DNA of 64,000 nucleotides from the NCBI GenBank assembly GCA_045587665.1, contig JAZNCT010000088.1:15275-79274 (forward strand), in the 5' to 3' direction. The number at the start of each line of letters is the position of its first letter. The stretch's first letter is position 1. Made by a program: the position numbers and the translations under genes. Below, in pieces: positions 8,885-17,065 of this stretch. The stretch comes from SIG710 sp045587665 (GTDB lineage: Bacteria; Bacillota; Clostridia; Oscillospirales; CAG-272). The notes under the pieces are model-generated. The model was not told the origin of the DNA. It was given only the letters and a program-made list of their open reading frames with translations, and ran no database searches.

Positions 8885-10495
8885 ATGCTTAAAAAACAGG
8901 AAAAAATAATAATTATACTTGCCTCGGCTGCGCTGCTGCTGCTTGTCATTTGGTTTGCAACACGCAATCTGCTGAGGATTGAAGATACCACCCCGGTTGT
9001 CACCGACGCCGAAACAAAATATAACGAAGTAAATGCTATCGGAATAAACGACAAGGTTCTAGTATACGAGGCAACCGAAAAAGATGATATCATAGATATC
9101 AAAGTTAAAAACGAACACGGCTCCTACAGAGTTTACCGAGACAAGGATAACAACATACAGATCCATGGCTTTGAGGGAGTGCCCTTTCATAGTGAATCCA
9201 TGTCTGCTCTTATGACAAGCCTGGGTAAGCCCACATCAATGTACAGAATTGAGAACCCTTCCGATGTTGAGCAGTATGGACTTACCACCCGCACTCTTGA
9301 AGACGGAACTGTGAAAGAACCCGCCACCTTTGAAATGACGGCAAATAAGACAGTAACAAACGAAAAGGGCGAGCAGGAGACCGTTCAAAAAACCTTTTCA
9401 GGCATAGTTGGAGAGAAGATCGTTTCCGGCGGCGGATACTACTTTTATTATAACGATACCCCGAATGTGATATATGTTGTTGACACAAGTATTGAAGAAA
9501 CGGTGCTTGCTCCCGTTGAAACACTTGTTGCACCTATGATAGTTCCCCCAATGACGGATAATGATTATTTCATCGTTCACGACCTGAAGCTTATGAAGGG
9601 CGATGAAACGATTGTTCACATCGACTATATCGAAGAAGAAGACAGATCCGGCACAGAAAATGTTACAAGAACATACGAAATGGTAAGCCATCCCGACCTT
9701 GTTCCCTCTGCGGAGGCGGTTTCTGGTGCAATGATCGGCTTTCACACAGCGGCACAGAACGATGCGCTGTCAACAGTGAGCAATATGTTAACGGTTGTTC
9801 AGCTTGGAATTGACAAGGATACCGTTGAAAAATATAATCTGGTTTACAAAGTTTCCTATACCTATAAAGATACCGAGACTACACTATATATCAGTCCCCG
9901 AAACACAGATGGCAGCTTTTATGCGGCGTCTCCTCTTTTCCAGCAGGTCGTAAAGGGCGATTCTGAAGTCTTTGATTTTATCACCTGGGATCTTTTTGAT
10001 TGGGTCGAATCTCCATTCTTCCAGATGAAGATCAATTTTGTTACCGATATATCCGTTGAGTCGGGAGACTATAGTGTGACCTTTGATATGGACCACACCG
10101 AGCAGCCCGTTGACGATAAGGGAAACAAGCCGGATCCAAAACTGACAAAGGTGACCGACAAAAAAACAGGAAAAGAATTTGATGTGGAAAACTTCCGCCA
10201 ATTCTTCAAGACCCTGCTTTATGCCAGCTATGAGGGCGAATCCGGTCTGATGAAAGAGGAGATCGAAAGATTTCAGAGCAGTCCCGACAGCGAGGCTCAG
10301 CTGATACTCACCATTCACACCGGGGAGGGCAGAGAGCTCAGATACAGATTCTTCAGATATTCAGAAAGAAGATCCTATGTTGAGCTTAACGGCGAGGGGC
10401 AGTTCTATTGCCTCAGCTCTATGGTAGAAAAAATAATAGCTGACGCCAAGCGAGTTCAAAGCGGTGAGCCTATCGGCAGTACCGATAAATATTAA
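8885..10495 (+). CDS. DUF4340 domain protein of the Gld-like cassette
   Basis: 536 residues: one N-terminal membrane helix (about 8-22) and an extracytoplasmic region rich in beta strands. DUF4340 proteins regularly follow GldG-like genes, and the features expected are here: VPFHSESMSALMTSLGKPTSMYRIENPSDVEQYGL has the family's Tyr-Gly-Leu signature. The last gene of the cassette, closed by a strong hairpin. Probably a substrate-facing accessory subunit; no catalytic residues are evident and the transported material is unknown. Confidence 0.82.
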   Translation: MLKKQEKIIIILASAALLLLVIWFATRNLLRIEDTTPVVTDAETKYNEVNAIGINDKVLVYEATEKDDIIDIKVKNEHGSYRVYRDKDNNIQIHGFEGVPFHSESMSALMTSLGKPTSMYRIENPSDVEQYGLTTRTLEDGTVKEPATFEMTANKTVTNEKGEQETVQKTFSGIVGEKIVSGGGYYFYYNDTPNVIYVVDTSIEETVLAPVETLVAPMIVPPMTDNDYFIVHDLKLMKGDETIVHIDYIEEEDRSGTENVTRTYEMVSHPDLVPSAEAVSGAMIGFHTAAQNDALSTVSNMLTVVQLGIDKDTVEKYNLVYKVSYTYKDTETTLYISPRNTDGSFYAASPLFQQVVKGDSEVFDFITWDLFDWVESPFFQMKINFVTDISVESGDYSVTFDMDHTEQPVDDKGNKPDPKLTKVTDKKTGKEFDVENFRQFFKTLLYASYEGESGLMKEEIERFQSSPDSEAQLILTIHTGEGRELRYRFFRYSERRSYVELNGEGQFYCLSSMVEKIIADAKRVQSGEPIGSTDKY

Positions 10496-10536
10496 AAAAC
10501 AGAGCAAGTCAAATTATTAGACTTGCTCTGTTTTTT
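10494..10536. terminator. terminator of the Gld-like cassette
   Basis: A 17-base perfect stem (aaaaaacagagcaagtc / gacttgctctgtttttt) with a nine-base loop and a six-T run. The symmetry allows use in both directions. Confidence 0.9.
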
Positions 10537-10545
10537 GAAACAAAA

Positions 10546-10571
10546 AAGGCTGCCGCTTTTGCGACAGCCTT
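10546..10571 (-). terminator. terminator of rplJ-rplL
   Basis: Minus strand: AGGCTGTCGC, loop AAAA, GCGGCAGCCT, then a T run. It lies about 35 bases after the rplL stop. Confidence 0.88.
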
Positions 10572-10606
10572 TGATGTACAGCAAGTTAAAATCGGTAATT
10601 TTATAA

Positions 10607-10987
10607 TTACTTGATTGTAACAGTTGCGCCTGCCTCTTCAAGAGACTTCTTGAGAGACTCTGCTTCGTCCTTGGAAACGCCTTCCTTAAGAACCTTAGGA
10701 GCACCCTCAACGAGTTCCTTAGCTTCCTTAAGGCCAAGACCTGTAACTTCACGAACAACCTTGATAACATCGAGCTTCTTAGCACCGAAAGATGTAAGCT
10801 CAACGTCAAACTCGGTCTTCTCCTCGCCGCCTGCAGCGGGAGCAGCACCGCCTGCAACTGCAACAGCAGCTACGGGAGCAGCGGATACGCCGAATTCTTC
10901 TTCAAGAGCCTTTACGAGATCTGCAAGTTCAAGAATAGTAAGTTCCTTGATTTCGTCAAGGATTTTAGTTGTCTTTTCTGTAGCCAT
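10607..10987 (-). CDS. rplL: 50S ribosomal protein L7/L12
   Basis: 126 residues with the standard layout: N-terminal dimerisation helix pair (to about 35), an Ala/Gly-rich hinge (VAAVAVAGGAAPAAGG) and the C-terminal domain that recruits translation factors (KTEFDVEL, VIKVVREVTGLGLKEAKELVE, EAESLKKSLEEAGA). It forms the mobile stalk of the large subunit on L10. RBS GGAGG seven bases before ATG. Co-transcribed with rplJ. Codon choice is that of a highly expressed gene. Confidence 0.98.
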   Translation of the reverse strand: MATEKTTKILDEIKELTILELADLVKALEEEFGVSAAPVAAVAVAGGAAPAAGGEEKTEFDVELTSFGAKKLDVIKVVREVTGLGLKEAKELVEGAPKVLKEGVSKDEAESLKKSLEEAGATVTIK

Positions 10988-11084
10988 TTTAATCTACCTC
11001 CGAAAATAATAATAATTTTTAATTTAAATTGCGCGCATATATTCTTTTATGCGCTTTTTGTTTGGCAGGTACAAGCCAGACCAA

Positions 11085-11600
11085 TTAAGCCTGTGCAGCC
11101 TCTCCGCCTTCTTCCTTGTCGATCTTTGCCTGGAGCACATAAGCCAGTCCGTAAAGAGGAGACTGGAGGCTTCCGAGCATCTTTGCGATAAGGGTCTCCT
11201 TTGAGGGGATATCTGCGAGAGAGATAATGGTGTTCTTATCAACAACCGCACCGTCGAGATAACCTGCAAGGATCTCAAAGGACTCAACCTTTTCAGCATA
11301 TTGCTTCATAACCTTGGCAGGAGCTACGGGATCATTTTCGCTGATCGCAATAGCTGTCATACCGGTCAGGAACTGCTTCATTTCGCCGAGACCTACCTCC
11401 TCACAAGCTCTGCCTGTGAGAGTGTTCTTCATAACCATGTACTTAACGCCGGCTTTTCTGAGGGCCGCACGGAGCTTTGTATCGTCCTCAACGGTGATAC
11501 CGCTGTAGTTAACGAGTACGCCCGCGGGAGAGTTCTTCAGAAGCTCTGCCAGATCGCTAACGGTTTGTTTCTTCTGTTCGAGTATTGCATTACTGGGCAT
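11085..11600 (-). CDS. rplJ: 50S ribosomal protein L10
   Basis: 171 residues; N-terminal domain (EQKKQTVSDLAELLKNSP, VNYSGITV, RAALRKAGVKYMVMKNTL) binds 23S rRNA and the C-terminal helix carries L7/L12 dimers. Standard length for the family. A 97-base gap with a short hairpin (GCGCATA/TATGCGC near 11034-11055) separates it from rplL and could tune the L12:L10 ratio. Autogenous control through the leader upstream is expected. rplK and rplA, usual neighbours, are not adjacent here. Confidence 0.98.
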   Translation of the reverse strand: MPSNAILEQKKQTVSDLAELLKNSPAGVLVNYSGITVEDDTKLRAALRKAGVKYMVMKNTLTGRACEEVGLGEMKQFLTGMTAIAISENDPVAPAKVMKQYAEKVESFEILAGYLDGAVVDKNTIISLADIPSKETLIAKMLGSLQSPLYGLAYVLQAKIDKEEGGEAAQA

Positions 11601-11647
11601 TTCATTTCACCTCCCATTGTGAAAAATCAGACTTAGCAATAAATATA

Positions 11648-11701
11648 AAAAATCTTTCTCCGAAAAGGCTTGCTCCAAAAAAGCGCGCACGAAGAAAGAT
11701 T
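11648..11701 (-). terminator. attenuator in the rplJ leader
   Basis: On the minus strand AATCTTTCTTCG pairs with CGGAGAAAGATT, followed by TTTTATATTT, between the L10-binding leader and the rplJ start. It looks like an intrinsic terminator placed to respond to folding of the leader. Confidence 0.7.
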
Positions 11702-11731
11702 GCATAACAAAAAATATTAAAGTTATAAAAT

Positions 11732-11796
11732 CGTTCCTCGGCAGGAGAGCTGCATAAATGCCGCCTTTACGGAAACCTGCTGTCTTTGGATAACAG
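11732..11796 (-). ncRNA. ribosomal protein L10 leader RNA
   Basis: The minus strand shows the two conserved parts of the L10-binding leader: CCAAAGACAGCAGG and, after a short variable hairpin, CTCCTGCCGAGG, which pair through CAGCAGG/CCTGC. The position, at the very 5' end of the rplJ-rplL transcript and before an attenuator, is the expected one. In the known mechanism surplus L10(L12)4 binds here and lowers expression of the operon. Confidence 0.85.
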
Positions 11797-11800
11797 GGGT

Positions 11801-11829
11801 ATTATAGCACAACCTTTTCTGTTTGTCAA
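11801..11829 (-). promoter_or_regulatory. promoter of rplJ-rplL
   Basis: A perfect consensus on the minus strand: TTGACA, 17 bases, TATAAT. Transcription should begin near 11794, just ahead of the L10 leader. Confidence 0.93.
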
Positions 11830-11852
11830 TAGTTTTTGAAAATTTTTTTCAC

Positions 11853-11940
11853 TTTTAAAAACAAACGCAAGCCCACTGCGGTTTTCTCTCGCAACTATCT
11901 GTTTCCGAGAAAGAAAGCAGTGGGCTTTTGTTTGTTTAAA
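11853..11940. repeat. short hairpin sharing the ends of the 33.7-kb element; also pepF terminator
   Basis: Two inverted ends, AAACAAACGCAAGCCCACTGC and the complement of AAACAAACAAAAGCCCACTGC, pair over about 21 bases with two mismatches around a 37-base centre that can itself pair (tttctc/gagaaa). On the minus strand, after pepF, the stem is followed by TTTGTTTTT and would serve as a terminator. The ends AAAGCCCACTGCG are the same as those bounding the large element at 33672-34398, so this may be an internally deleted member of that repeat family. Confidence 0.7.
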
Positions 11941-11960
11941 ATCTTGCCGCCAAAAAGATC

Positions 11961-13772
11961 TTATTTATTCTTATTATATAGCTCTCGGAAGGCTTTGACC
12001 GTTTCGGCAAAATCGGAAATAGCGTCTCTTATGACCTCCGGTTTTGTAAGATCTATCTCAGCCACCTTTAAGCTGTCAAGAGGGCTTAGCCTGCCGCCGC
12101 ATCCGAGAAAATCAAGATATTTCTTTATATAGGACTCGCCCTCATTTTCAATGCGGCGTACTATCGAAGAAGCCGCAGAAATACAGGTAGAATATTTATA
12201 TACATAAAACCAACTGTAAAAATGAGGAATACGCATCCATTCAAGAGCTATTTCCTTGTCCGCAACAACATGGCCGCCAAAGTATTTTTCTATCAAAGAA
12301 TAATACTTTTCACAAAGCAGCTCTTTAGTGAGAGTCTCCCCTTGCTCGCACAGACTGTGCATGGTCTTTTCAAATTCAGCAAACATCGTCTGCCTGTAGA
12401 GAGTTCCCTTATAGGTCTCCATTATCTGATTGAGGATAGAGAGCTTTTCTTCATCGCTATCAGATTCTCTCAGCTTTTTGTGGGCAAAAAGCAGCTCGTT
12501 TACAGTTGAGGCAACCTCGGCAACAAAAATTGTGTAAGAGGATCCCTGAGGGGTATTTGCCTTTGCCGAAAGATATGAGTGCATAGAATGTCCAGCCTCG
12601 TGGGCAAAGGTTGAAACATCATCCAGCTTGCCCGTATAGTTAAGGAGCATATAGGGGGCTGTGTCATAGCAGCCGGAGCTGTAAGCTCCGCCTCTCTTGC
12701 CCTTTGAAGGATAAACGTCAACCCAGTTTTCTTCCTTTATACCTTTTCTCAGCGTTTCCTGATATTCGCTGCCAAAGACGCCGACCGTGTTAAGAACCTC
12801 TTCAGTAGCTTCGTCAAAAGAATATTCCCTTGTACACGACGAGATGAGTGGTGTATACACATCATACATATGAAGCTTTGAAAGTCCCAAAACCTCTTTT
12901 TTAAGGTCATAATAATCAAAAAGCGGTTCAAGCCCATCAGACACAGTTTCTATAAGATTGTCATAGATATCCGGAGTGACCTCGTCTCTGAAGACAGACG
13001 CTGTCTGACTGTTTTCAAATCCCCTTATCTTGGAAAGAGTGACCCTCTCCTTTACATAAGAATCTATAAGGGCAGACAGCGTATTTCCAAAGCTATCATA
13101 GCTCTGATAGAGCTTTTTAAATGCCGACCTTCTCACTCTTCTGTCTTCGCTCATAAGACGAAGGACATATGTGGCCTCGGTAAGCTCAACAAGCTTTTTC
13201 TCTTCGTCTCTTATGCGGCCGAAGGAAAGCTCAGCATTGGCAAAAACAGTCCTGATGTTGGAGTGTGAACCAAGGCTCATCTGCATATCGGCAAGGAGCT
13301 TTTCATTTTCATCCGAAAGGGTGTGGGGGCGATATCTCTGTTCTGTCTCTATCTCCCTTTTGTATTCGGCAAGCGGCGGAAAATCCTTCATCCATTTTTC
13401 GGTTGTTTCCTTGCTTATCTTAATAATTGTGGGAGAAACAAAGAATGCCGCCGAGCCTGCGCTGCAAACAAGATTTCTCATTCTTCCCATAAGAGCCTGA
13501 TAAAAATTATTTGAAAGATCCAGGTCTGCATTGAGATGAGCATAAATATAAAGCTTATCTATAATTCTTTCAAGCCGGGTTTTGTCGCAGAACATCTCAT
13601 AAAGCTCTTTTGCACCCTTTGCCATAGTGGAGGCGTGTGCGGGAAAAGCTTCTATAAGATCTTCAGCTTTTTTATAGTCCTTTTCAAAGGCATCCATGTT
13701 TTGGTATATGGCACTAAGATCCCATTTATATTTTGCCGGTATATCGGCTCTGTTCTCATTCATATCATTCAT
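11961..13772 (-). CDS. pepF: oligoendopeptidase F
   Basis: 603-residue cytosolic M3-family metallopeptidase that degrades short peptides. The zinc site is intact: HEAGH (391-395) with the third ligand Glu419 in FVAEVAST. The N-terminal KYKWDLSAIY and the C-terminal IPHFYSWFYVYKYSTCISAA are typical of PepF, as is the length. It is the last gene of a three-gene minus-strand unit (CDF transporter, DUF1508 protein, pepF) with an eight-base gap upstream. Confidence 0.95.
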   Translation of the reverse strand: MNDMNENRADIPAKYKWDLSAIYQNMDAFEKDYKKAEDLIEAFPAHASTMAKGAKELYEMFCDKTRLERIIDKLYIYAHLNADLDLSNNFYQALMGRMRNLVCSAGSAAFFVSPTIIKISKETTEKWMKDFPPLAEYKREIETEQRYRPHTLSDENEKLLADMQMSLGSHSNIRTVFANAELSFGRIRDEEKKLVELTEATYVLRLMSEDRRVRRSAFKKLYQSYDSFGNTLSALIDSYVKERVTLSKIRGFENSQTASVFRDEVTPDIYDNLIETVSDGLEPLFDYYDLKKEVLGLSKLHMYDVYTPLISSCTREYSFDEATEEVLNTVGVFGSEYQETLRKGIKEENWVDVYPSKGKRGGAYSSGCYDTAPYMLLNYTGKLDDVSTFAHEAGHSMHSYLSAKANTPQGSSYTIFVAEVASTVNELLFAHKKLRESDSDEEKLSILNQIMETYKGTLYRQTMFAEFEKTMHSLCEQGETLTKELLCEKYYSLIEKYFGGHVVADKEIALEWMRIPHFYSWFYVYKYSTCISAASSIVRRIENEGESYIKKYLDFLGCGGRLSPLDSLKVAEIDLTKPEVIRDAISDFAETVKAFRELYNKNK

Positions 13773-13780
13773 CCTTTTTA

Positions 13781-14179
13781 TTAAAATATTTCGCTTGTAG
13801 CAGAGGAAAAGGCAATATATTTCAGGTTTGATATAGCCTCAAGACAGCGTTTTTTCGTTCCGTAACCCTCGCCCGAAGCTATTACATTGCCGTTTTTTGC
13901 CCTGACATAAAAATTATATCCGCCATGCTCCCCATCATTTTTCAGCTCTATCTTTGGGCATTTCATCGGTGTGTTTCCGGGAGTAACACCAAGGTCTGTC
14001 TCAGTGGTATCATCAAGAGGAGCATCTGCATTAACTCTCAGACTTGCAATGCCCTTTTTGCAAACCGACAAGCTTTTATAGCTGCCGCTGTGTGCAAGGG
14101 CTATGCCTCCAACGGTCAAAAGTCTGAAGCTGTATTCACCTGCCTCATTCTTTTTTATTTCATATCTGCCAACAGCCAT
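13781..14179 (-). CDS. DUF1508 (YegP-like) protein with two repeats
   Basis: 132 residues carrying two copies of the short DUF1508 unit: residues 4-47 (RYEIKKNEAGEYSFRLL ... KKGIASLR) and about 75-118 (KIELKNDGEHGGYNFYV ... CLEAISNL). Family members are small alpha/beta proteins of unknown role found in many bacteria. No membrane segment or signal peptide. Eleven bases after the CDF gene, in the same operon. The metal-transport neighbour gives no clear functional link. Confidence 0.8.
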   Translation of the reverse strand: MAVGRYEIKKNEAGEYSFRLLTVGGIALAHSGSYKSLSVCKKGIASLRVNADAPLDDTTETDLGVTPGNTPMKCPKIELKNDGEHGGYNFYVRAKNGNVIASGEGYGTKKRCLEAISNLKYIAFSSATSEIF

Positions 14180-14190
14180 TTTCCCCTCCT

Positions 14191-15354
14191 TTATTCTCTG
14201 TCAATGGTTATAACGGCAAAATAACTGCTGTTATATCCATTTATTTTTTCTTTGATATTGCTATCTATTTCTACGTCACTCTGCTTGATCTCAAAGGGAA
14301 CGACAACATCAAAGATCAGATTTGTGTGAGTTGTGCCCGGCACTATTCTGAAATCATGAATGTTCATTCGCTCGTCAATATTTCTAACAAAATCAAGAAC
14401 AAGAGCTCTCAGCTCATCTGTCATCGGATCTCCCACAGAAATGGGATCAAGGTGGATAACACCCTGAATTCCAAGCTCCGTGTTAAGCTCCTTTTCGATA
14501 TTGTCAATGGCATCGTGAGAAGAATATATATCCCTTGACCCATCAACCTCAACGTGGCAGGATGCAAAGCATCTTCCCGGACCGTAATTATGCACCACAA
14601 GATCGTGAATACCAAGCGCCTCCGGGTGAGAAAAAATGATCTCTTTTATTCTGTCCACAGTATCATTTTCAGGAGCTGTTCCAAGAAGCGAATCGAGTGC
14701 CTCTCTCAGTATCCCGATTCCTGCGCGCAGTATAAGCAGAGAAACTATTACGCCCATATAAGCATCAAGCTCAATATCAAAAATACGGTATATAACCGTT
14801 GCGGCAAGAACTGCGCCGGTTGAAAGGGCATCCGAAAGGCTGTCTGCAGCGGTCGCCTTCATAACCGACGAATCTATCTTCTTTCCAATTTTGCTGTTAA
14901 ATACGAAAAGCCAAAGTTTTCCAAGAGCAGAAAGGGCAAGAACAACTATTGCCGCAATGCTGGGGTCTGTTTTTTCACCGCCAAAAAATATTTTGACGAC
15001 CGAATCCTTTGCAAGAGTTATTCCGATAAAAAGAATCAAAAAAGAAACTATCATCGAGGCGATATATTCTATCCTTGCATGGCCAAAGGGATGCTCCCTG
15101 TCAGCAGGCTTTGAGGATATTCTGAAGCTTATAAGCGAAATTACCGATGAGCCTGCATCGGAGAGATTGTTTATGGCATCGGCAGTGATAGCTATAGAGG
15201 CACTGAGCGTTCCGATGATGAACTTTCCCGCAAAAAGTATAAGATTAATTATTATGCCGACAATACCTGATAGCGAACCGTACTTTAGTCTGACGGTGCT
15301 GTCGGTATATTTATCGTAGTCCTTAATAAAAATTCGGCAAAGAAGATCAGTCAT
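14191..15354 (-). CDS. cation diffusion facilitator family metal efflux transporter
   Basis: 387 residues from the ATG at 15354, which has GGAG six bases upstream; an in-frame TTG four codons earlier lies on the RBS itself. Five to six helices carry the CDF signatures ITADAINNLSDAGSS and the HPFGHARIEY segment, whose Asp and His residues form the metal site. The C-terminal cytoplasmic part (from about 210) is the ferredoxin-like dimerisation domain, extended by about 90 residues compared with the shortest members. Substrate (Zn, Mn, Co, Fe) cannot be decided from sequence. Confidence 0.9.
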   Translation of the reverse strand: MTDLLCRIFIKDYDKYTDSTVRLKYGSLSGIVGIIINLILFAGKFIIGTLSASIAITADAINNLSDAGSSVISLISFRISSKPADREHPFGHARIEYIASMIVSFLILFIGITLAKDSVVKIFFGGEKTDPSIAAIVVLALSALGKLWLFVFNSKIGKKIDSSVMKATAADSLSDALSTGAVLAATVIYRIFDIELDAYMGVIVSLLILRAGIGILREALDSLLGTAPENDTVDRIKEIIFSHPEALGIHDLVVHNYGPGRCFASCHVEVDGSRDIYSSHDAIDNIEKELNTELGIQGVIHLDPISVGDPMTDELRALVLDFVRNIDERMNIHDFRIVPGTTHTNLIFDVVVPFEIKQSDVEIDSNIKEKINGYNSSYFAVITIDRE

Positions 15355-15535
15355 AAAAAACTCCAATCAAAAATACTATTCAAAGTGTATTTTTTATCAT
15401 ATTATTTATCATTTGGCGAGTTTAGATTATATATTCTCCCTTTGTGGGATAGTTTTTAAATGTAATCTCTCCCTCTCTTTCGATCGCCTTGAGAACAGCT
15501 CAAAGAGGACGCTGTATCTGTCCGGCTTTTATTTA
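15355..15535 (-). promoter_or_regulatory. 180-nt structured 5' leader of the CDF operon
   Basis: Between the promoter and the CDF start the minus-strand RNA can form a three-way junction at 15526-15486 (GCC/GGC enclosing GGAC..GTCC and TTGAG..CTCAA) and a longer stem at 15468-15424 (AGATTA/TAATCT enclosing TCCC..GGGA). I do not recognise any named riboswitch. A metal-responsive leader is possible for an efflux gene but is only inference. No gene is seen in this 328-base gap up to 15682. Confidence 0.35.
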
Positions 15536-15541
15536 CATTAT

Positions 15542-15570
15542 ATTTTATCATCACCTAAATAAAATGTCAA
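15542..15570 (-). promoter_or_regulatory. promoter of the CDF-DUF1508-pepF unit
   Basis: Minus strand: TTGACA, 17 bases, TAAAAT. The predicted start is about 180 bases before the CDF start codon. Confidence 0.8.
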
Positions 15571-15636
15571 CAAAAAGGAAATTTTTTAAGAAAAATTCTG
15601 TTTTTTCTTCTCGGTATTTGGTCTTAAAGCGTAACA

Positions 15637-15665
15637 TTGACAAAGAAATATCTTTGTGCTACAAT
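15637..15665 (+). promoter_or_regulatory. promoter upstream of small ORF and asnA
   Basis: TTGACA, 17 bases, TACAAT. Transcription would start about 11 bases before the ATG at 15683, leaving almost no leader. Confidence 0.8.
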
Positions 15666-15682
15666 TTAAAAGAACTTTAAAT

Positions 15683-15910
15683 ATGAAAAAATTCCGACTC
15701 ATACAAGTCCTCAAGCCGGGTCATAAGCGAAAATTATACCCTTTATCTTATTTCAAAGCAGAGATCAATGCCAAGGAAGCAGTGCCGAAGGCATCTTCAA
15801 AAGCGCCTGAAAAAACTGTTGTGGCTGAAAAAAAGAAGCGCGGTTCAAAATCCCCGGTTATCATTCTCCCCTTTCATAACACATTTCTATTGACAAAAAT
15901 GTCAAAATGA
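15683..15910 (+). CDS. possible small basic protein, function unknown
   Basis: 75 codons from ATG 15683. The product is rich in Lys (MKKFRLIQVLKPGHKRKL at the start, VVAEKKKRGSK in the middle) with no recognised domain, signal peptide or membrane helix. A strong promoter lies just upstream, but there is no clear Shine-Dalgarno site and the 3' end overlaps the asnA promoter, so it may be non-coding leader sequence or a small RNA instead. Confidence 0.35.
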   Translation: MKKFRLIQVLKPGHKRKLYPLSYFKAEINAKEAVPKASSKAPEKTVVAEKKKRGSKSPVIILPFHNTFLLTKMSK

Positions 15911-15918
15911 TGTAAAAT
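15890..15918 (+). promoter_or_regulatory. promoter of asnA
   Basis: TTGACA, 17 bases, TAAAAT, 31 bases before the asnA start codon. It is the second TTGACA-N17 promoter in 280 bases in front of asnA. Confidence 0.8.
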
Positions 15919-15949
15919 GTTATGGTATTTTTAAAACAGAGGTGATTTC

Positions 15950-16954
15950 ATGTCTAAGCTTTATATACCCGAGGGCTATTCTTCTGAGCTGACTGTGCGC
16001 CAAACAGAGCTTGCCATAAAAAAAGTCAAGGACTTTTTTGAGCGCGATCTTGCCATCGGTCTTAATTTAACGAGAGTTTCTGCTCCCATTTTTGTTGAAG
16101 CAACAAGCGGTCTCAACGATACTCTCAGCGGCATCGAACGCCCTGTTGATTTTTCGGTTTTTTCGGGTGAACGCTTTGAAATAGTTCAGTCTCTTGCAAA
16201 ATGGAAGAGAATGGCACTAAAGCAATATGAATTTAAGGTTGGCGAGGGTCTTTATACCGATATGAACGCAATTCGCCGTGACGAGGAGACCGACAATATC
16301 CACTCTATCTTTGTTGACCAATGGGACTGGGAAAAGGTGATAACAAAAGAGCAGAGAACAATGGAAACCCTGAAAAAAGCGGTTACAAACATCTATGCGG
16401 CTATCCGCCACACAGAAAACTATATTGTTGATGATTATAATTTTATCGAAAGCCTTTTGCCGGAAGATGTTACCTTTATCACAACGCAGGAGCTTGAAGA
16501 TAAATATCCGGGTCTCACTCCAAAAGAGAGAGAATACCGTGCCGCAAAGGAATACGGAGCTATCTTTATTCTCCAGATAGGCGGAAAGCTACGCTCGGGA
16601 AGCATCCACGACGGCAGAGCTCCCGACTATGATGATTGGTCGCTTAACGGAGACCTTATAGTTTATTATCCTGTGCTTGATATTGCTCTTGAGCTTTCTT
16701 CCATGGGCATCAGAGTTGACGAGGAAGCCCTTCGCAGACAGCTTATAGAAAGAGGCTGCACAGAGAGAGAGTCGCTCCCATTTCACAGCGCACTTCTGCG
16801 TGGAGAGCTGCCGTATACCATTGGCGGCGGCATCGGTCAATCAAGGCTTTGTATGTTCTTTTTGCGCAAAGCCCATATCGGTGAGGTTCAATCCTCATTC
16901 TGGCCAAAGGATGTTGTGGACCAATGTGAAAAGCGCGGTGTAAAGCTGCTTTAA
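15950..16954 (+). CDS. asnA: aspartate-ammonia ligase (asparagine synthetase A)
   Basis: 334 residues, the usual length for AsnA, which makes asparagine from aspartate, ammonia and ATP in the cytosol. It has the class II aminoacyl-tRNA synthetase-like fold; visible family motifs include RVSAPIFVEATSGLNDTLSG, VDFSVF, MNAIRRDEETDNIHSIFVDQWDWE, KLRSGSIHDGRAPDYDDW and the C-terminal TIGGGIGQSRLCMFFLRKAHIGEVQ. RBS AGAGGTG before ATG. Single gene bounded by its own promoter and a terminator. Confidence 0.97.
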   Translation: MSKLYIPEGYSSELTVRQTELAIKKVKDFFERDLAIGLNLTRVSAPIFVEATSGLNDTLSGIERPVDFSVFSGERFEIVQSLAKWKRMALKQYEFKVGEGLYTDMNAIRRDEETDNIHSIFVDQWDWEKVITKEQRTMETLKKAVTNIYAAIRHTENYIVDDYNFIESLLPEDVTFITTQELEDKYPGLTPKEREYRAAKEYGAIFILQIGGKLRSGSIHDGRAPDYDDWSLNGDLIVYYPVLDIALELSSMGIRVDEEALRRQLIERGCTERESLPFHSALLRGELPYTIGGGIGQSRLCMFFLRKAHIGEVQSSFWPKDVVDQCEKRGVKLL

Positions 16955-16977
16955 TAGAACGGTTGTTTAATCATAAC

Positions 16978-17018
16978 AAAAAAGACCTTTACAGAAAAAA
17001 TCTGTGAAGGTCTTTTTT
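16978..17018. terminator. terminator between asnA and comM-like gene
   Basis: Stem AAAAAGACCTTTACAGA / TCTGTGAAGGTCTTTTT with A and T runs on both sides; serves the two convergent genes. Confidence 0.88.
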
Positions 17019-17065
17019 GTTTTCATTTTCACATTGATATTTTTAGTAACTGCACCACCTAAAAG

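Noticed and set aside
10611..11009. 132-codon plus ORF opposite rplL
   Set aside because: Antisense shadow of L7/L12, low-complexity Ser/Ala composition.
15355..15535. Leader of the CDF gene as a known riboswitch (Mn, NiCo, Mg)
   Set aside because: The conserved cores of those classes as I know them are not present, so no named class was assigned.
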